Positions 1 through 9,124 of a DNA stretch of 64,000 bases are shown here, piece by piece (the stretch's first letter is position 1; every line of letters starts with the position of its first letter). Source of the stretch: Pseudomonas psychrophila HA-4 (GTDB lineage Bacteria; Pseudomonadota; Gammaproteobacteria; Pseudomonadales; Pseudomonadaceae); assembly GCF_000282975.1 (NCBI RefSeq), contig NZ_ALJC01000051.1, positions 51,945 through 115,944 of the forward strand, read 5' to 3'. Made by a program: the position numbers and the translations under genes. The notes under the pieces are model-generated. The model was given only the letters and a program-made list of their open reading frames with translations. It had not been told where the DNA came from and did not search any database.

Positions 1-336
1 GGTAATTTGCTGGGCAACCTCGGCAAAAACGACCCACAGGACATCGCCACGCAGTATTTCCGTGAGCTGATGCAAGCATTGAAAAAATGCGCCACACGTC
101 GCACCCATACCAACGTGCTGCAACACCTCAGCGGCCACCTCAAGCAGTCCATCAGCCCTGATGACAAACAGGAAATGCAGCAACTGATTGCTCAGTACCT
201 GCACGGCATCGTGCCGTTAGTGGTGCCACTGACCTTGCTTAAGCATCATTTCCGCCAACACCCGGATCCCTACATCTCGCAGCAGGTTTACCTGCAACCG
301 CACCCTGAAAATCTCAGCCTGCGAAACGCAATCTAA
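1..336 (+). CDS. YbgA/DUF1722-family protein, C-terminal part
   Basis: The reading frame is open from the first base, so the 5' part lies outside the window. The remaining 111 codons match the end of the DUF523-DUF1722 (YbgA) family: a helical stretch with a YF-REL segment, H-N-L-H-L-GH-K and a terminal YL-PHPE. The family usually sits beside photolyase genes and its biochemical role is unknown. The stop is 2 bases before the MerR gene, so the two are probably co-transcribed with the photolyase operon. Family identity is recognised from memory of the conserved C-terminus. Confidence 0.75.
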   Translation, partial: GNLLGNLGKNDPQDIATQYFRELMQALKKCATRRTHTNVLQHLSGHLKQSISPDDKQEMQQLIAQYLHGIVPLVVPLTLLKHHFRQHPDPYISQQVYLQPHPENLSLRNAI

Positions 337-338
337 CC

Positions 339-1274
339 ATGAATGATGACCTGATCATGTCCAATACTCCCGATACGGACTACAGCAAAGCGTTAGCCGA
401 AGGTTGGATCCCGATACGTGAAGTGGCCCGCATGACCGGCGTCAATGCTGTCACCTTGCGTGCCTGGGAACGGCGTTATGGCCTGATCGTGCCCCACCGC
501 ACGGCCAAGGGGCATCGCTTGTTTTCAACTGAGCATGTGCTGCGTATCCGCCACATTCTGACGTGGCTCAATCGCGGGGTTTCAGTCAGCCAGATCAAAC
601 CGTTGCTTGACACCCCGCCCGCCTACCGCGAGCCCGCAGACAATGATTGGCAAGCTTGGCGCCAGGCACTGACACTGGCGATCAGCGAGTTGTCGGAGCG
701 CAGGCTCGACGACAACTTCAATCAAGTGATGTCGCTCTACCCCGCCCGGACCTTGTGCGAGCACCTGCTGATGCCGTTGTTAAATGAGCTGGAGCAACAC
801 TGGCACGGCCAGTTCGGCGCGCAGTTGGAGCGGGTGTTCTTTGAATCCTGGCTACGCAGCAAGCTGGGCGCACGCATTTACCACAACAATCGCTCACTAA
901 AAGGCGCACCTGTCCTGCTGATCAACCAGTCAGATCGGCCCTTCGAGCCACACCTGTGGCTCACCGCCCTGTTGGTCAGCAGCAGCCATTGCCCGGTCGA
1001 AGTGTTTGATGCGTCGGTGCCCAGCAGCGAGCTGGCTATCGCCGTCGAGCGCCTCAAGGCCCGTGCCGTGGTGCTGTATTCCAGTAAACCGCTCAACCTG
1101 CTGCAACTGCCAAAACTGCTGAACGCAATGACCTGCCCTTTAGTGATTGCCGGACCAACGGTATGCATCCACCACTACGAACTGGCCGTATCTAGCACTG
1201 AAACCGCAGGATTGTCTCTGGCACACGACCCCATAGAAGCCCACCAACGCCTAAGCCAACTCCGCCTTTTGTAG
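339..1274 (+). CDS. MerR-family regulator, LitR-like (class III type)
   Basis: 311 aa. Residues ~20-85 form a MerR winged helix (IREVARMTGVNAVTLRAWERRYG, split here as IREVARMTG then TLRAWERRYG), followed by a helical linker and a Rossmann-like C-terminal domain (~190-305) as in CarH/LitR photoregulators. I cannot find the DxHxxG cobalamin lower-ligand motif; the nearest stretch reads DRPFEPHLW. That fits the class III LitR proteins of pseudomonads (PplR type), which do not bind B12 and respond to light through a LOV partner. It probably regulates the downstream photolyase/lipid operon. The start at 339 has a weak RBS; an in-frame ATG at 357 is an alternative. Confidence 0.8.
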   Translation: MNDDLIMSNTPDTDYSKALAEGWIPIREVARMTGVNAVTLRAWERRYGLIVPHRTAKGHRLFSTEHVLRIRHILTWLNRGVSVSQIKPLLDTPPAYREPADNDWQAWRQALTLAISELSERRLDDNFNQVMSLYPARTLCEHLLMPLLNELEQHWHGQFGAQLERVFFESWLRSKLGARIYHNNRSLKGAPVLLINQSDRPFEPHLWLTALLVSSSHCPVEVFDASVPSSELAIAVERLKARAVVLYSSKPLNLLQLPKLLNAMTCPLVIAGPTVCIHHYELAVSSTETAGLSLAHDPIEAHQRLSQLRLL

Positions 1275-1293
1275 CGGTTACCAAGGAATTGAC

Positions 1294-2739
1294 ATGCAAC
1301 TCATTTGGCTACGCAGCGATTTGCGCCAACACGACAACACAGCCCTGAGCGCCGCAGCAGAACGCGGCCCGACGGTGGCCATGTACCTCATCAGTCCTGA
1401 GCAATGGCTGGCGCATGATGATGCGCCGTGCAAAGTCGATTTTTGGTTACGCAACCTGCGCACCTTGAGCGACAGCCTGATGCAGTTGAAAATCCCGCTG
1501 CTTGTGCGTACCGCTGCGACCTGGGAACAGGCACCTGCCGTACTGCTTGAGGCGTGCCAACACCTTGGGATTCAAGACGTTCACGTCAATCAGGAGTACG
1601 GCATCCATGAAACCCGCCGCGATCAGGCGGTTGCCGCCGCATTGCACGATCACGGCATTGGTTTTCACAGCTATCTGGATCAGTTGCTGTTTGCTCCGGG
1701 CAGCATCCTGACCCAATCCGGGTCGTACTTTCAGGTCTTCAGTCAGTTTCGTAAAGTCTGCTACAACCGCTTACACATGGCCTTACCGAAGATCGTTGCA
1801 ACACCCAAGGCGCAAGCCGAACTGCTGATTGCACGCGACGAACTGCCTGAGTCGGTACCCGGGTTTGCGACACCCGACCAACCCCTGCGCGAGCTTTGGC
1901 CTGCCGGAGAGAATGTCGCCCAAGAGCGGCTCATGCGCTTTTCCAGCGAGCAAATACACTACTACAAGGACGAGCGCGACATACCCGCAAAACCCGGCAC
2001 CAGCCAGCTTTCAGCCTATCTGGCAGCGGGGGTTATCTCCCCACGACAATGCTTGCACGCGGCACTGCGCAGCAATAATGGCGAGTTCGAAAGCGGGAAT
2101 CCCGGCGTATTCACTTGGATCAGCGAACTGATCTGGCGCGAGTTCTATAAACACATCTTGGTGGGCTACCCGCGTGTCTCACGGCACCGCGCATTCAAGC
2201 CTGAAACCGAGTTTGTGCCTTGGCGTAATGCGCCTCGAGAACTGGCAGCGTGGGAACAAGGCAGAACAGGCGTGCCGATCATCGACGCAGCCATTCGCCA
2301 ACTGCTGGCAACCGGATGGATGCACAACCGCCTGCGGATGGTTGTCGCGATGTTTCTGACTAAAAACCTGTTAATTGACTGGCGCGAAGGCGAGCGTTTT
2401 TTCATGCGCCATTTGATTGATGGCGACCTCGCGGCCAACAACGGGGGCTGGCAGTGGAGCGCCTCGACCGGCACGGATTCTGTGCCATATTTCAGAATTT
2501 TTAACCCACTGAGTCAGTCGGAACGCTTCGACCCCGAAGGTCGTTTCATCAAACACTGGTTACCAGAACTCGCCGCACTCAACAAAAAAGAGGTGCATAA
2601 CCCCGCATCTGCTGGCGGCCTGTTTGGTGTAGCCGATTATCCGGCGCCCATCGTTGATGTGAAACAAAGCCGCGAACGCGCACTCAGCGCCTTCAAAAGT
2701 CTGCCATCGCGACAGATGCTTGAGGTGCAACATGATTGA
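1294..2739 (+). CDS. phrB: Deoxyribodipyrimidine photo-lyase
   Basis: 481 aa, the normal length for a class I CPD photolyase. It uses light captured by an antenna chromophore and FAD to split cyclobutane pyrimidine dimers. The N-terminal alpha/beta domain opens with LIWLRSDLRQHDNTAL. The FAD domain contains WISELIWREFYKHIL and the FAD/DNA-binding run NNGGWQWSASTGTDSVPY, then RIFNPLSQSERFDPEG. The start is supported by AAGGA 7 nt upstream of the ATG. The 3' end overlaps the next gene by 8 bp, indicating one operon with the short-chain dehydrogenase and the lipid genes behind it. Confidence 0.96.
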   Translation: MQLIWLRSDLRQHDNTALSAAAERGPTVAMYLISPEQWLAHDDAPCKVDFWLRNLRTLSDSLMQLKIPLLVRTAATWEQAPAVLLEACQHLGIQDVHVNQEYGIHETRRDQAVAAALHDHGIGFHSYLDQLLFAPGSILTQSGSYFQVFSQFRKVCYNRLHMALPKIVATPKAQAELLIARDELPESVPGFATPDQPLRELWPAGENVAQERLMRFSSEQIHYYKDERDIPAKPGTSQLSAYLAAGVISPRQCLHAALRSNNGEFESGNPGVFTWISELIWREFYKHILVGYPRVSRHRAFKPETEFVPWRNAPRELAAWEQGRTGVPIIDAAIRQLLATGWMHNRLRMVVAMFLTKNLLIDWREGERFFMRHLIDGDLAANNGGWQWSASTGTDSVPYFRIFNPLSQSERFDPEGRFIKHWLPELAALNKKEVHNPASAGGLFGVADYPAPIVDVKQSRERALSAFKSLPSRQMLEVQHD

Positions 2740-3502
2740 GGGCCGACGTATCTGGTTGACCGGCGCCAGCAGCGGGATTGGCGCACACATGGCCAAAGAG
2801 CTGCTGCAACGCGGCGCTTTTTTAGCCTTGAGCGCCCGTACCTTGGGGCCACTGGCGGAACTCTCCGAGCGCTTTCCAGGCAAGGTTCTGCTGGTTCCCG
2901 GCGATATAACCGATCACATGCAAGTGCGTGAAATGGGCATGACCATCGCGCAAACCTGGGGCGCACTGGACACCGTCATCCTGAATGCCGGGAGCTGTGA
3001 GTACGTCGACGTTAGTCAGTTTGACGCCACCGTCATTGAGCGGGTGGTACACACCAATTTACTGGGCAGCAGTTACTGCATTGAAAGTGCGCTGCCATTA
3101 CTGCGCGCCGGAAGATCTGCACATCTGGTCGGCGTCGTCAGCTCAGTCACGTATTGGCCGCTGCCACGGGCGCAAGCATATGGTGCCTCAAAAGCCGGGT
3201 TGCGCTACTTGCTCGAGTCGCTGCGCATCGACTTGGCTCACGAAGGCATCGACGTCACGTTGGTTAGCCCTGGCTTCGTTGATACCCCGCTGACCGAAAA
3301 AAATGACTTCCCGATGCCTATGCGTTGGTCAGCGCATAAAGCTGCGCTACACATTTGCCAACGATTGGAAAAACGCCCGCTGGAAATCAGCTTTCCCACT
3401 GCGTTTGTCGTGTTTCTCAAATTGTTGGCGAGCCTTCCAAAGCGCCTACAAGTGGCGATTGGAAAACGTCTAGCACGCACCTCTGACGAGACTTCATCAT
3501 GA
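2732..3502 (+). CDS. Short-chain dehydrogenase/reductase
   Basis: 256 aa. Classical SDR with the nucleotide-binding TGASSGIG near residues 9-16, the NAG stretch (LNAGS), and a YGASK active site (Tyr and Lys) preceded by the catalytic Ser in VVSSVTYW. The start chosen is the ATG at 2732 inside the photolyase stop region; an ATG 12 bp upstream gives four extra unconserved residues. The substrate is unknown. Its position between photolyase and an FAD amine oxidase/cyclopropane synthase suggests a role in lipid or pigment modification. It ends in an ATGA overlap with the next gene. Confidence 0.88.
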   Translation: MIEGRRIWLTGASSGIGAHMAKELLQRGAFLALSARTLGPLAELSERFPGKVLLVPGDITDHMQVREMGMTIAQTWGALDTVILNAGSCEYVDVSQFDATVIERVVHTNLLGSSYCIESALPLLRAGRSAHLVGVVSSVTYWPLPRAQAYGASKAGLRYLLESLRIDLAHEGIDVTLVSPGFVDTPLTEKNDFPMPMRWSAHKAALHICQRLEKRPLEISFPTAFVVFLKLLASLPKRLQVAIGKRLARTSDETSS

Positions 3503-4746
3503 AAATCGCGATCATTGGCAGCGGCATCTCAGGCCTGACGTGTGGCTATTTACTGCATAAAGAACACGACATCCACGTGTTCGAGGCCAGTGACTGGGTA
3601 GGCGGTCACACCCACACTGTGAATGTCACCGTGAAAGGTCAGCGTTACGCGATAGACACCGGCTTTATCGTGTTCAACGACTGGACCTACCCCAACTTCA
3701 TCGAGTTGATGTCACAACTGGGCGTGCGCTCAAAAGCCACCGAAATGAGTTTTTCAGTGCGCGACTCCAGTAACAACCTCGAATACAACGGCAATACCCT
3801 CAATAGCTTGTTTGCCCAGCGCAGCAACCTGTTGTCGCCCAGATTCTGGGGCATGTTGCGCGATATTCTGCGCTTCAACCGCGAAGCCATTCGCGACCTC
3901 CAAGAGCAGCGTATTGCCAGCGACACCCGGCTGGGCGACTACCTCCAGCAGCGCGGCTATGGCACCCGGTTTATCGAGCACTACATCGTGCCAATGGGTG
4001 CGGCAATCTGGTCCATGTCATTGGCCGACATGCTGGCCTTCCCGCTGCAATTCTTTGTGCGTTTCTTTAAGAACCACGGCCTGCTGAGTGTCAGCAACCG
4101 TCCGCAGTGGCGTGTGATCGAGGGCGGCTCAAGCGCTTATGTACAGCCTTTAAGTGCAGGCTTTGCCGACAAAATCCGCCTCAGTTGCCCGGTCACCTCG
4201 GTAGAACGTAATGAACACGGCGTGCTGGTGCGCAGTGCAACCGGCAGTGAACATTTCGACAAAGTGATATTTGCCTGCCACAGCGATCAGGCCTTGCAGT
4301 TGCTGGCTAACCCGTCAGCAGCCGAACAGCAAATCCTCGGCGCCCTGCCCTACGCTGAAAACGACGTGGTACTGCACACCGATACACGCCTGTTACCCGA
4401 TCGAAAGCTGGCGTGGGCCAGTTGGAATTACCGCTTAGGTGATGCTGGGCTCCAGCGAGCTGCCGTCACGTACGATATGAACATCCTGCAAGGAATTCAG
4501 AGCGAGACTACGTTCTGCGTCAGCCTTAACCAGACGGCCAGCATTGACCCGCTCAAAGTGCTAGCCAGTTACTCCTATGCACACCCGCAATACAGTCTCG
4601 ATGCGGTCGCCGCTCAAGCCCGCTGGCAAGAACTGCACGGCGAACAACACAGCTATTTTTGCGGTGCCTATTGGGCCAATGGTTTTCATGAAGACGGGGT
4701 GGTCAGCGCACTGCGTGTCGCCAAAGCCTTCGGTCAACAACTATGA
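3499..4746 (+). CDS. FAD-dependent amine oxidase / NAD(P)-binding Rossmann protein
   Basis: 415 aa. The N-terminal dinucleotide-binding fold starts at residue 4 (IIGSGISGLTCGYLL), followed by the E ribose-binding region (HVFEASDWVGGHTHT). It belongs to the flavin amine oxidase/desaturase-like family regularly found with DUF1365 and cyclopropane-fatty-acid synthase. In other bacteria this trio makes modified fatty acids such as furan precursors; whether that applies here is inference. Coupled by ATGA to the SDR upstream and by a 4-bp overlap to the DUF1365 gene downstream. Likely cytoplasmic or peripheral at the membrane. Confidence 0.88.
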   Translation: MKIAIIGSGISGLTCGYLLHKEHDIHVFEASDWVGGHTHTVNVTVKGQRYAIDTGFIVFNDWTYPNFIELMSQLGVRSKATEMSFSVRDSSNNLEYNGNTLNSLFAQRSNLLSPRFWGMLRDILRFNREAIRDLQEQRIASDTRLGDYLQQRGYGTRFIEHYIVPMGAAIWSMSLADMLAFPLQFFVRFFKNHGLLSVSNRPQWRVIEGGSSAYVQPLSAGFADKIRLSCPVTSVERNEHGVLVRSATGSEHFDKVIFACHSDQALQLLANPSAAEQQILGALPYAENDVVLHTDTRLLPDRKLAWASWNYRLGDAGLQRAAVTYDMNILQGIQSETTFCVSLNQTASIDPLKVLASYSYAHPQYSLDAVAAQARWQELHGEQHSYFCGAYWANGFHEDGVVSALRVAKAFGQQL

Positions 4747-5543
4747 ACAGCGCCCTGTACAGCGGCTGGATCGCCCATCGACGCTTTGCGCCGACCACGC
4801 ATGCGTTCCGGTACACCATTGGCTTGCTCTACCTCGACTTGGACGAGCAAGACGCTGTACTCGGACTGTCACCACTGGCCGGTAAAAGCCGCTTTGCACC
4901 CTTCTCGTTTCGCGAAACCGATTACCTTAAAACTTACACACAAACGGGTACGCGCCTCATCGATGCAGTGCGCCAGCAAGTCGCAGCGGCCCTCGGGCAC
5001 ACGCCCCAAGGCGCAATCTGCCTGCTGACCCAAGCCCGCAGTTGGGGGCTGTCATTCAACCCGGTGAGTTTCTTTTATTGCTACGAGGCTGACGGCCAAC
5101 TGGCCGCCATCTTGTGCGAAGTGACGAACACCCCGTGGCGCGAGCGTTATCACTACGTGCTCCCGGCCGAGGGCGATGGCCATCAACACGTGGCCGTGGC
5201 CAAGGCATTCCATGTGTCACCGTTTTTGCCTCGCGACCTGGAATACCGCATGAGCTTCAGCCCGCCGGATGACCGACTCGGGGTACACATGGCGGATTGG
5301 CAAGGCGAGCTGAAAATGTTCGATGCCACCCTCAATCTGCAACGCAGCACGTTAGACCGTGCGGGGCTGCATCGCTACTTACGCCAGTTTCCATGGATGA
5401 CCGCCAAGACCTGCCTGGCTATTTACTGGCAAGCCTTGCGCCTATTGCTTAAACGCACACCTATTTTTTCCCACCAGGCCGCCGACGGCGCCTTTCGCAT
5501 TGCCGCCCTGCAACCCAAGGATAAACGCCATGAAAAGCCCTAG
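4743..5543 (+). CDS. DUF1365 protein
   Basis: 266 aa, the usual length of DUF1365. Conserved features include SGWIAHRRFAPTTHAF at the N-terminus, NPVSFFYCYEADGQL, EVTNTPWRERYHYVL and KAFHVSPFLP. Catalytic function is not established; the family is a constant partner of the FAD amine oxidase and Cfa genes. It starts 4 bp inside the upstream gene and its 3' end overlaps the cfa start by 14 bp, so translation is probably coupled. Confidence 0.88.
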   Translation: MNSALYSGWIAHRRFAPTTHAFRYTIGLLYLDLDEQDAVLGLSPLAGKSRFAPFSFRETDYLKTYTQTGTRLIDAVRQQVAAALGHTPQGAICLLTQARSWGLSFNPVSFFYCYEADGQLAAILCEVTNTPWRERYHYVLPAEGDGHQHVAVAKAFHVSPFLPRDLEYRMSFSPPDDRLGVHMADWQGELKMFDATLNLQRSTLDRAGLHRYLRQFPWMTAKTCLAIYWQALRLLLKRTPIFSHQAADGAFRIAALQPKDKRHEKP

Positions 5544-6801
5544 CCTGGTGAGCAAAACCTCACGCCTGAGCACGTACACCCTAACCAGCGTATTGCTGCG
5601 ACGCGGGGTCATACGCCAACTCAGTCAATTAAAGAACGGCCTGTTGGTGCTGGTCGAAAACGGCGAGCGCCATCAGTTCGGTGACCATCACGCTACGCTG
5701 ATCGGTGAAGTCCAGGTCAACGATCCTAGCGTGTGGGGAATGATCGCCAGCAACGGCTCGATTGGCGCGGGCGAGGCCTTCATTCACGGCTACTGGAGCT
5801 CACCCGACCTGACCAAGGTAATCCGGGTGTTGGTGAGCAACATGCAGGTGCTGGATGCCATGGAAGGCGGGCTTGCCCGCTTGGGCCGTCCGCTCATTCG
5901 CGGTCTGCACTGGGTTAATCGCAACACCCGCAAGGGCTCGCAAAAAAACATTGCCGCGCATTACGACCTCGGCAATGAAATGTTCGAGCAGTTTCTCGAC
6001 CCGACCATGATGTATTCCGCCGCGCAGTTCCTCAGCGCTGACGACACGCTTGAACAAGCGCAGCTAAATAAGCTGCAACGTATCTGTCAGAAGCTCGATC
6101 TCAAGCCCGAAGATCATTTACTCGAAATAGGCACCGGCTGGGGCAGCATGGCCATTTTTGCCGCGCAGTACTCCGGCTGCAAAGTGACCACGACCACGCT
6201 ATCCAAAGAACAATTCGACTACACCCAGGCCCGTATTCAAGCGCTGGGCTTACAGGAGCAAGTCACCTTGCTGCTGGAGGATTACCGCGACCTAAGCGGG
6301 CAATACGACAAGCTCGTCTCGATTGAGATGATCGAAGCCGTCGGCCATCACTTTTTGCCCAGCTACTTCAAACAGTGCTCACAGTTGCTTAAAAGCAACG
6401 GACTGATGCTGCTTCAAGCCATCACCATTCGCGACCAGCGCTACGAGCAAGCCAAAACCAGCGTGGACTTTATCCAGCGTTATATCTTCCCCGGCGGCGC
6501 CCTGCCCAGCGTACAAAAAATGCTGGAAATTGTGGGCCGCGATACCGACATGAATCTGATGCACATGGAAGACTTTGGCCTGCATTACGCCAAGACCCTT
6601 CGCCTGTGGCACGAGAACTTTCGCCGCGCCCACGGCCGCTTGACCGAGTTGGGCTATGACGAATATTTTCTGCGTTTGTGGGAGTTTTACCTGTGTTACT
6701 GCGAAGGCGGCTTTCTGGAGCGCAGTATCGGCACCGCGCAATTGCTGTTGGCCAAACCGGCTGCACAGCCCGAGCCATTACTGGGGCGCTTCAATGCTTA
6801 A
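5530..6801 (+). CDS. Cyclopropane-fatty-acyl-phospholipid synthase family protein
   Basis: 423 aa from the ATG at 5530, which has AAGGAT 10 nt upstream; an in-frame ATG 30 bp further up lacks support. It transfers a methylene/methyl group from SAM to the double bond of membrane phospholipid acyl chains. Visible motifs: IAAHYDLGNEMFEQFLDP, the SAM-binding LLEIGTGWGSMAIFAA near residue 198, SIEMIEAVGHHF and the C-terminal RLWEFYLCYCEGGF. A second cfa copy elsewhere would be usual in Pseudomonas; this one belongs to the light/photolyase operon type. Overlaps DUF1365 upstream and DUF2878 downstream. Confidence 0.9.
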   Translation: MKSPSLVSKTSRLSTYTLTSVLLRRGVIRQLSQLKNGLLVLVENGERHQFGDHHATLIGEVQVNDPSVWGMIASNGSIGAGEAFIHGYWSSPDLTKVIRVLVSNMQVLDAMEGGLARLGRPLIRGLHWVNRNTRKGSQKNIAAHYDLGNEMFEQFLDPTMMYSAAQFLSADDTLEQAQLNKLQRICQKLDLKPEDHLLEIGTGWGSMAIFAAQYSGCKVTTTTLSKEQFDYTQARIQALGLQEQVTLLLEDYRDLSGQYDKLVSIEMIEAVGHHFLPSYFKQCSQLLKSNGLMLLQAITIRDQRYEQAKTSVDFIQRYIFPGGALPSVQKMLEIVGRDTDMNLMHMEDFGLHYAKTLRLWHENFRRAHGRLTELGYDEYFLRLWEFYLCYCEGGFLERSIGTAQLLLAKPAAQPEPLLGRFNA

Positions 6802-7315
6802 AAAGCAGTTGGCCAATGCCGGGTTGTTTCAACTCGGCTGGTTTGCTTGCGTACTGGGCGGCAACAGCCCGTGGTTACTGCTGGCTGGCGCTGCGTTACT
6901 GATCCATCTGCTGTGGATAAGCCGCTCATGGGCCGAGGTTCACTTGGTCATTTGCGTCTGTTTGCTCGGTACCGTGGTCGACAGCCTGTTGCTTAATACG
7001 GGTGTATTTGAATTCAATCAACTGGGGGTATTGATTCCGTTGTGGCTAGTTGTGCTCTGGGCGGTCTTTGCAATCAGCTTGAGACACTGCCTGGCGTGGA
7101 CGGCACAGCCTCTTTGGCGGGCCGCTTTGTTGGGTGCTATCAGCGGGCCACTGTCGTATTACGCGGGGCAACGTTTGGGTGCGGTGCAGTTTCCGCTCGG
7201 GCTGTGGCCCACCTTGATCGGGCTGGCGGTGGTGTGGGCGGTGCTGTTCCCAGCGCTGCAATGGTTGGCGGGCAGTGCTGCCTACAAGGCTGTTTATCAG
7301 CGTATTCACACCTGA
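6794..7315 (+). CDS. DUF2878 membrane protein
   Basis: 173 aa, starting at ATG 6794 inside the cfa stop region. Very hydrophobic, with about five membrane segments and small charged loops (SRSWAEVH, then LLGTVVDSLL). The family follows cfa/DUF1365 genes in pseudomonads and its function is unknown. It appears to be the last gene of the overlapping operon: the next gene starts 28 bp on and is unrelated. Inner-membrane location is inferred from hydrophobicity. Confidence 0.8.
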   Translation: MLKKQLANAGLFQLGWFACVLGGNSPWLLLAGAALLIHLLWISRSWAEVHLVICVCLLGTVVDSLLLNTGVFEFNQLGVLIPLWLVVLWAVFAISLRHCLAWTAQPLWRAALLGAISGPLSYYAGQRLGAVQFPLGLWPTLIGLAVVWAVLFPALQWLAGSAAYKAVYQRIHT

Positions 7316-7343
7316 TCGCAGCTCTGCCTTACACTGCGCGGCT

Positions 7344-7649
7344 ATGACCAACATCCCACTGACTGAAATTACCGAGCCCGCCGTCACCTGTTCGACGTGC
7401 GCGGCGTGCTGCTGCCAATTGGAAGTGATGCTGATCACCGACACCGGTGTACCCGAGCGTTTTATCGACAACGATGATTGGGGCGGTGAAGTCATGCTGA
7501 GGCTGGACGATGGCTGGTGCGCGGCCTTGGACCGAAACACCATGATGTGCACCATCTATGAAAAGCGCCCGCTCATTTGCCGGGAGTTCGAGATGGGTGA
7601 CGTTGAATGCCTGAATGAACGCCAAGGCATTTCGACGGCGTATCGGTAA
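7344..7649 (+). CDS. YkgJ-family cysteine cluster protein
   Basis: 101 aa from the ATG at 7344. It carries the CxxCxxCC signature of PF03692 (CSTCAACCC, near residue 16) and a second cysteine pair in MMCTIYEKRPLICREF, a set expected to bind a metal or Fe-S/zinc cluster. The role is unknown. It is convergent with pagL, with a REP-like palindrome between them. The start was set by the family pattern; the frame is open further upstream but without conserved sequence. Confidence 0.85.
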   Translation: MTNIPLTEITEPAVTCSTCAACCCQLEVMLITDTGVPERFIDNDDWGGEVMLRLDDGWCAALDRNTMMCTIYEKRPLICREFEMGDVECLNERQGISTAYR

Positions 7650-7659
7650 GAGCCGACCT

Positions 7660-7687
7660 TGTAGGCACAAGCAAGCTCGCGCCTACA
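7660..7687. repeat. REP-like palindrome between convergent genes
   Basis: The inverted repeat TGTAGGC (7660-7666) / GCCTACA (7681-7687) flanks a GC-rich core reading acaagcaagctcgc. This resembles the Pseudomonas REP family with a GCAAGCTCGC core. It lies exactly between convergent stops and may act as a bidirectional transcription end. Confidence 0.6.
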
Positions 7688-7699
7688 CGGTCTGGCGGC

Positions 7700-8218
7700 T
7701 TACAACGGCAGTGTGTAGTGCAGTGAATAGCTTTCTACGCCGTCATTGGTGCTGGACAGTCCGGCATTGGAGTAGTGAGTCGCGCGAATGCCGACTTCAT
7801 GACCACCCGCAAAACGCAAACCAAAGCCCAAGCGGTCCTCAAATTGGAAGGCCGTGCCCAATTTGTTGCCTTCCACTTCTGTGTGGGAGAACAACGCGAC
7901 GCCAATCCCAGCCTCCAGATACGGCTTAACGGTTTCACCGGCAAATTCGTACACAAACACAGGCGAGAACGACAGGCTGCTGCTTGACGACGACTTGTCA
8001 CCTTCCCAGTAGGTGTAAGCCCCGCTCCAGTAGCCGGTCAGACGACCCACATCGCTTTGCAGCCAGCTTTTATCCCAATTGGAATTCAAGCCAAGACGAT
8101 ACGTCATCGTCGATTCGCTGGTGTGCCCCACCCCAAACTCAAGCCCGGCCGCTTGAGCGGTATAGCTATACCCACACGCAGCCGTTACCAGTGCCACCAA
8201 GCCCAAAAGACGCTTCAT
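7700..8218 (-). CDS. pagL: Lipid A 3-O-deacylase (acyloxyacyl hydrolase PagL)
   Basis: 172 aa with a Sec signal peptide ending TAQA (residues ~1-23). The rest alternates like an eight-stranded outer-membrane barrel and ends in an aromatic/hydrophobic C-terminus (SLHYTLPL). Catalytic residues match PagL spacing: His148 and Ser150 in THYSNAGL and Glu162, fourteen residues after the His. It removes the 3-O-linked acyl chain of lipid A in the outer membrane, changing TLR4 activation and polymyxin behaviour in known cases. Monocistronic, followed by a REP-like palindrome. Confidence 0.92.
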   Translation of the reverse strand: MKRLLGLVALVTAACGYSYTAQAAGLEFGVGHTSESTMTYRLGLNSNWDKSWLQSDVGRLTGYWSGAYTYWEGDKSSSSSSLSFSPVFVYEFAGETVKPYLEAGIGVALFSHTEVEGNKLGTAFQFEDRLGFGLRFAGGHEVGIRATHYSNAGLSSTNDGVESYSLHYTLPL

Positions 8219-8302
8219 AAGAAAATCCTATTCCCGTGGCCGATCTCAATTGTTATGTGCCTCATCAGGCCGAGTGTATGAAGCGTTCGACCTTGTGACA
8301 GT

Positions 8303-8330
8303 TCAAAAAGCTTGAGCGTTTCTAACGCTT
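8303..8330 (-). terminator. Probable intrinsic terminator of the hemA-murI operon
   Basis: On the minus strand directly after the murI stop, a 6-bp stem AGCGTT/AACGCT with a 3-nt loop is followed within a few bases by a T-run (CAAGCTTTTT). The stem is short, so efficiency is uncertain. Confidence 0.5.
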
Positions 8331-8332
8331 CT

Positions 8333-9124
8333 TTACAGGTCGAAGCTTCGCACAACGCCAGATTTATTCCACAACACAGGTAGGATATTTCTGAGATTCT
8401 CCGGCGAAGCACTGGTCCACAACTGCGTTTCACGCGCAGGGCCTGCCGCCAGCAACCCGCGCTCATCCAGTAACCGCTGAAGTTGACGGGCCACGGCGGC
8501 GCCGGTGTCGATCAAGGTGATCGAAGGCGAGAGCATCTGGCTGAGCAGGGGCTTGAGGAAAGGGTAATGGGTGCAACCGAGAATGATGGTGTCGCAACCT
8601 GCCGCCAGCAGCGGCTCGACATAGCCGCGCAGCAGCGTGCGCAAGCCTTCGCTGTGCAGGTCGCCGGTTTCGATCAACTCCACCAAGCCTGGGCAGGGCT
8701 GGGTGATGACGTTTACCGTGCTGGCAAAACGATCAAGCAAGGCGGCGAACTTAGCGCTTTGCAGGGTGCCCGTGGTGGCGAGCACGCCCACCACGCCGCT
8801 GCGGGTGGCCGCTGCCGCAGGTTTAACTGCCGGCTCCATCCCAACCATGGGCCAGTCGGGATAACGCTGACGCAAATCCGCCACGCCCGCCACTGTCGCG
8901 GTATTACACGCCAGCACTAACGCCTTGGCCCCTTGGCGCTGGAAAAAATCAGCGATGACCGCACAGCGCTGACGAATGAATTCCGGGCTTTTTTCGCCAT
9001 AAGGGATATGCCCGCAATCCGCCACGTACAGCAGCGATTCGTTGGGCAATAACTGGCTAATTTCCCGCAGCACCGACAAGCCGCCGACGCCGGAGTCGAA
9101 CACACCAATCGGTGCGTCACTCAT
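8333..9124 (-). CDS. murI: Glutamate racemase
   Basis: 263 aa. Interconverts L- and D-glutamate for peptidoglycan precursors by a two-cysteine, cofactor-independent mechanism. Both catalytic cysteines are present, in ACNTATVAG and GCTHYP. The N-terminus shows [17 protein letters not shown] and [13 protein letters not shown]. It starts 8 bp inside the moeB 3' end, as the last gene of the hemA-prfA-prmC-moeB-murI run. Confidence 0.96.
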   Translation of the reverse strand: MSDAPIGVFDSGVGGLSVLREISQLLPNESLLYVADCGHIPYGEKSPEFIRQRCAVIADFFQRQGAKALVLACNTATVAGVADLRQRYPDWPMVGMEPAVKPAAAATRSGVVGVLATTGTLQSAKFAALLDRFASTVNVITQPCPGLVELIETGDLHSEGLRTLLRGYVEPLLAAGCDTIILGCTHYPFLKPLLSQMLSPSITLIDTGAAVARQLQRLLDERGLLAAGPARETQLWTSASPENLRNILPVLWNKSGVVRSFDL

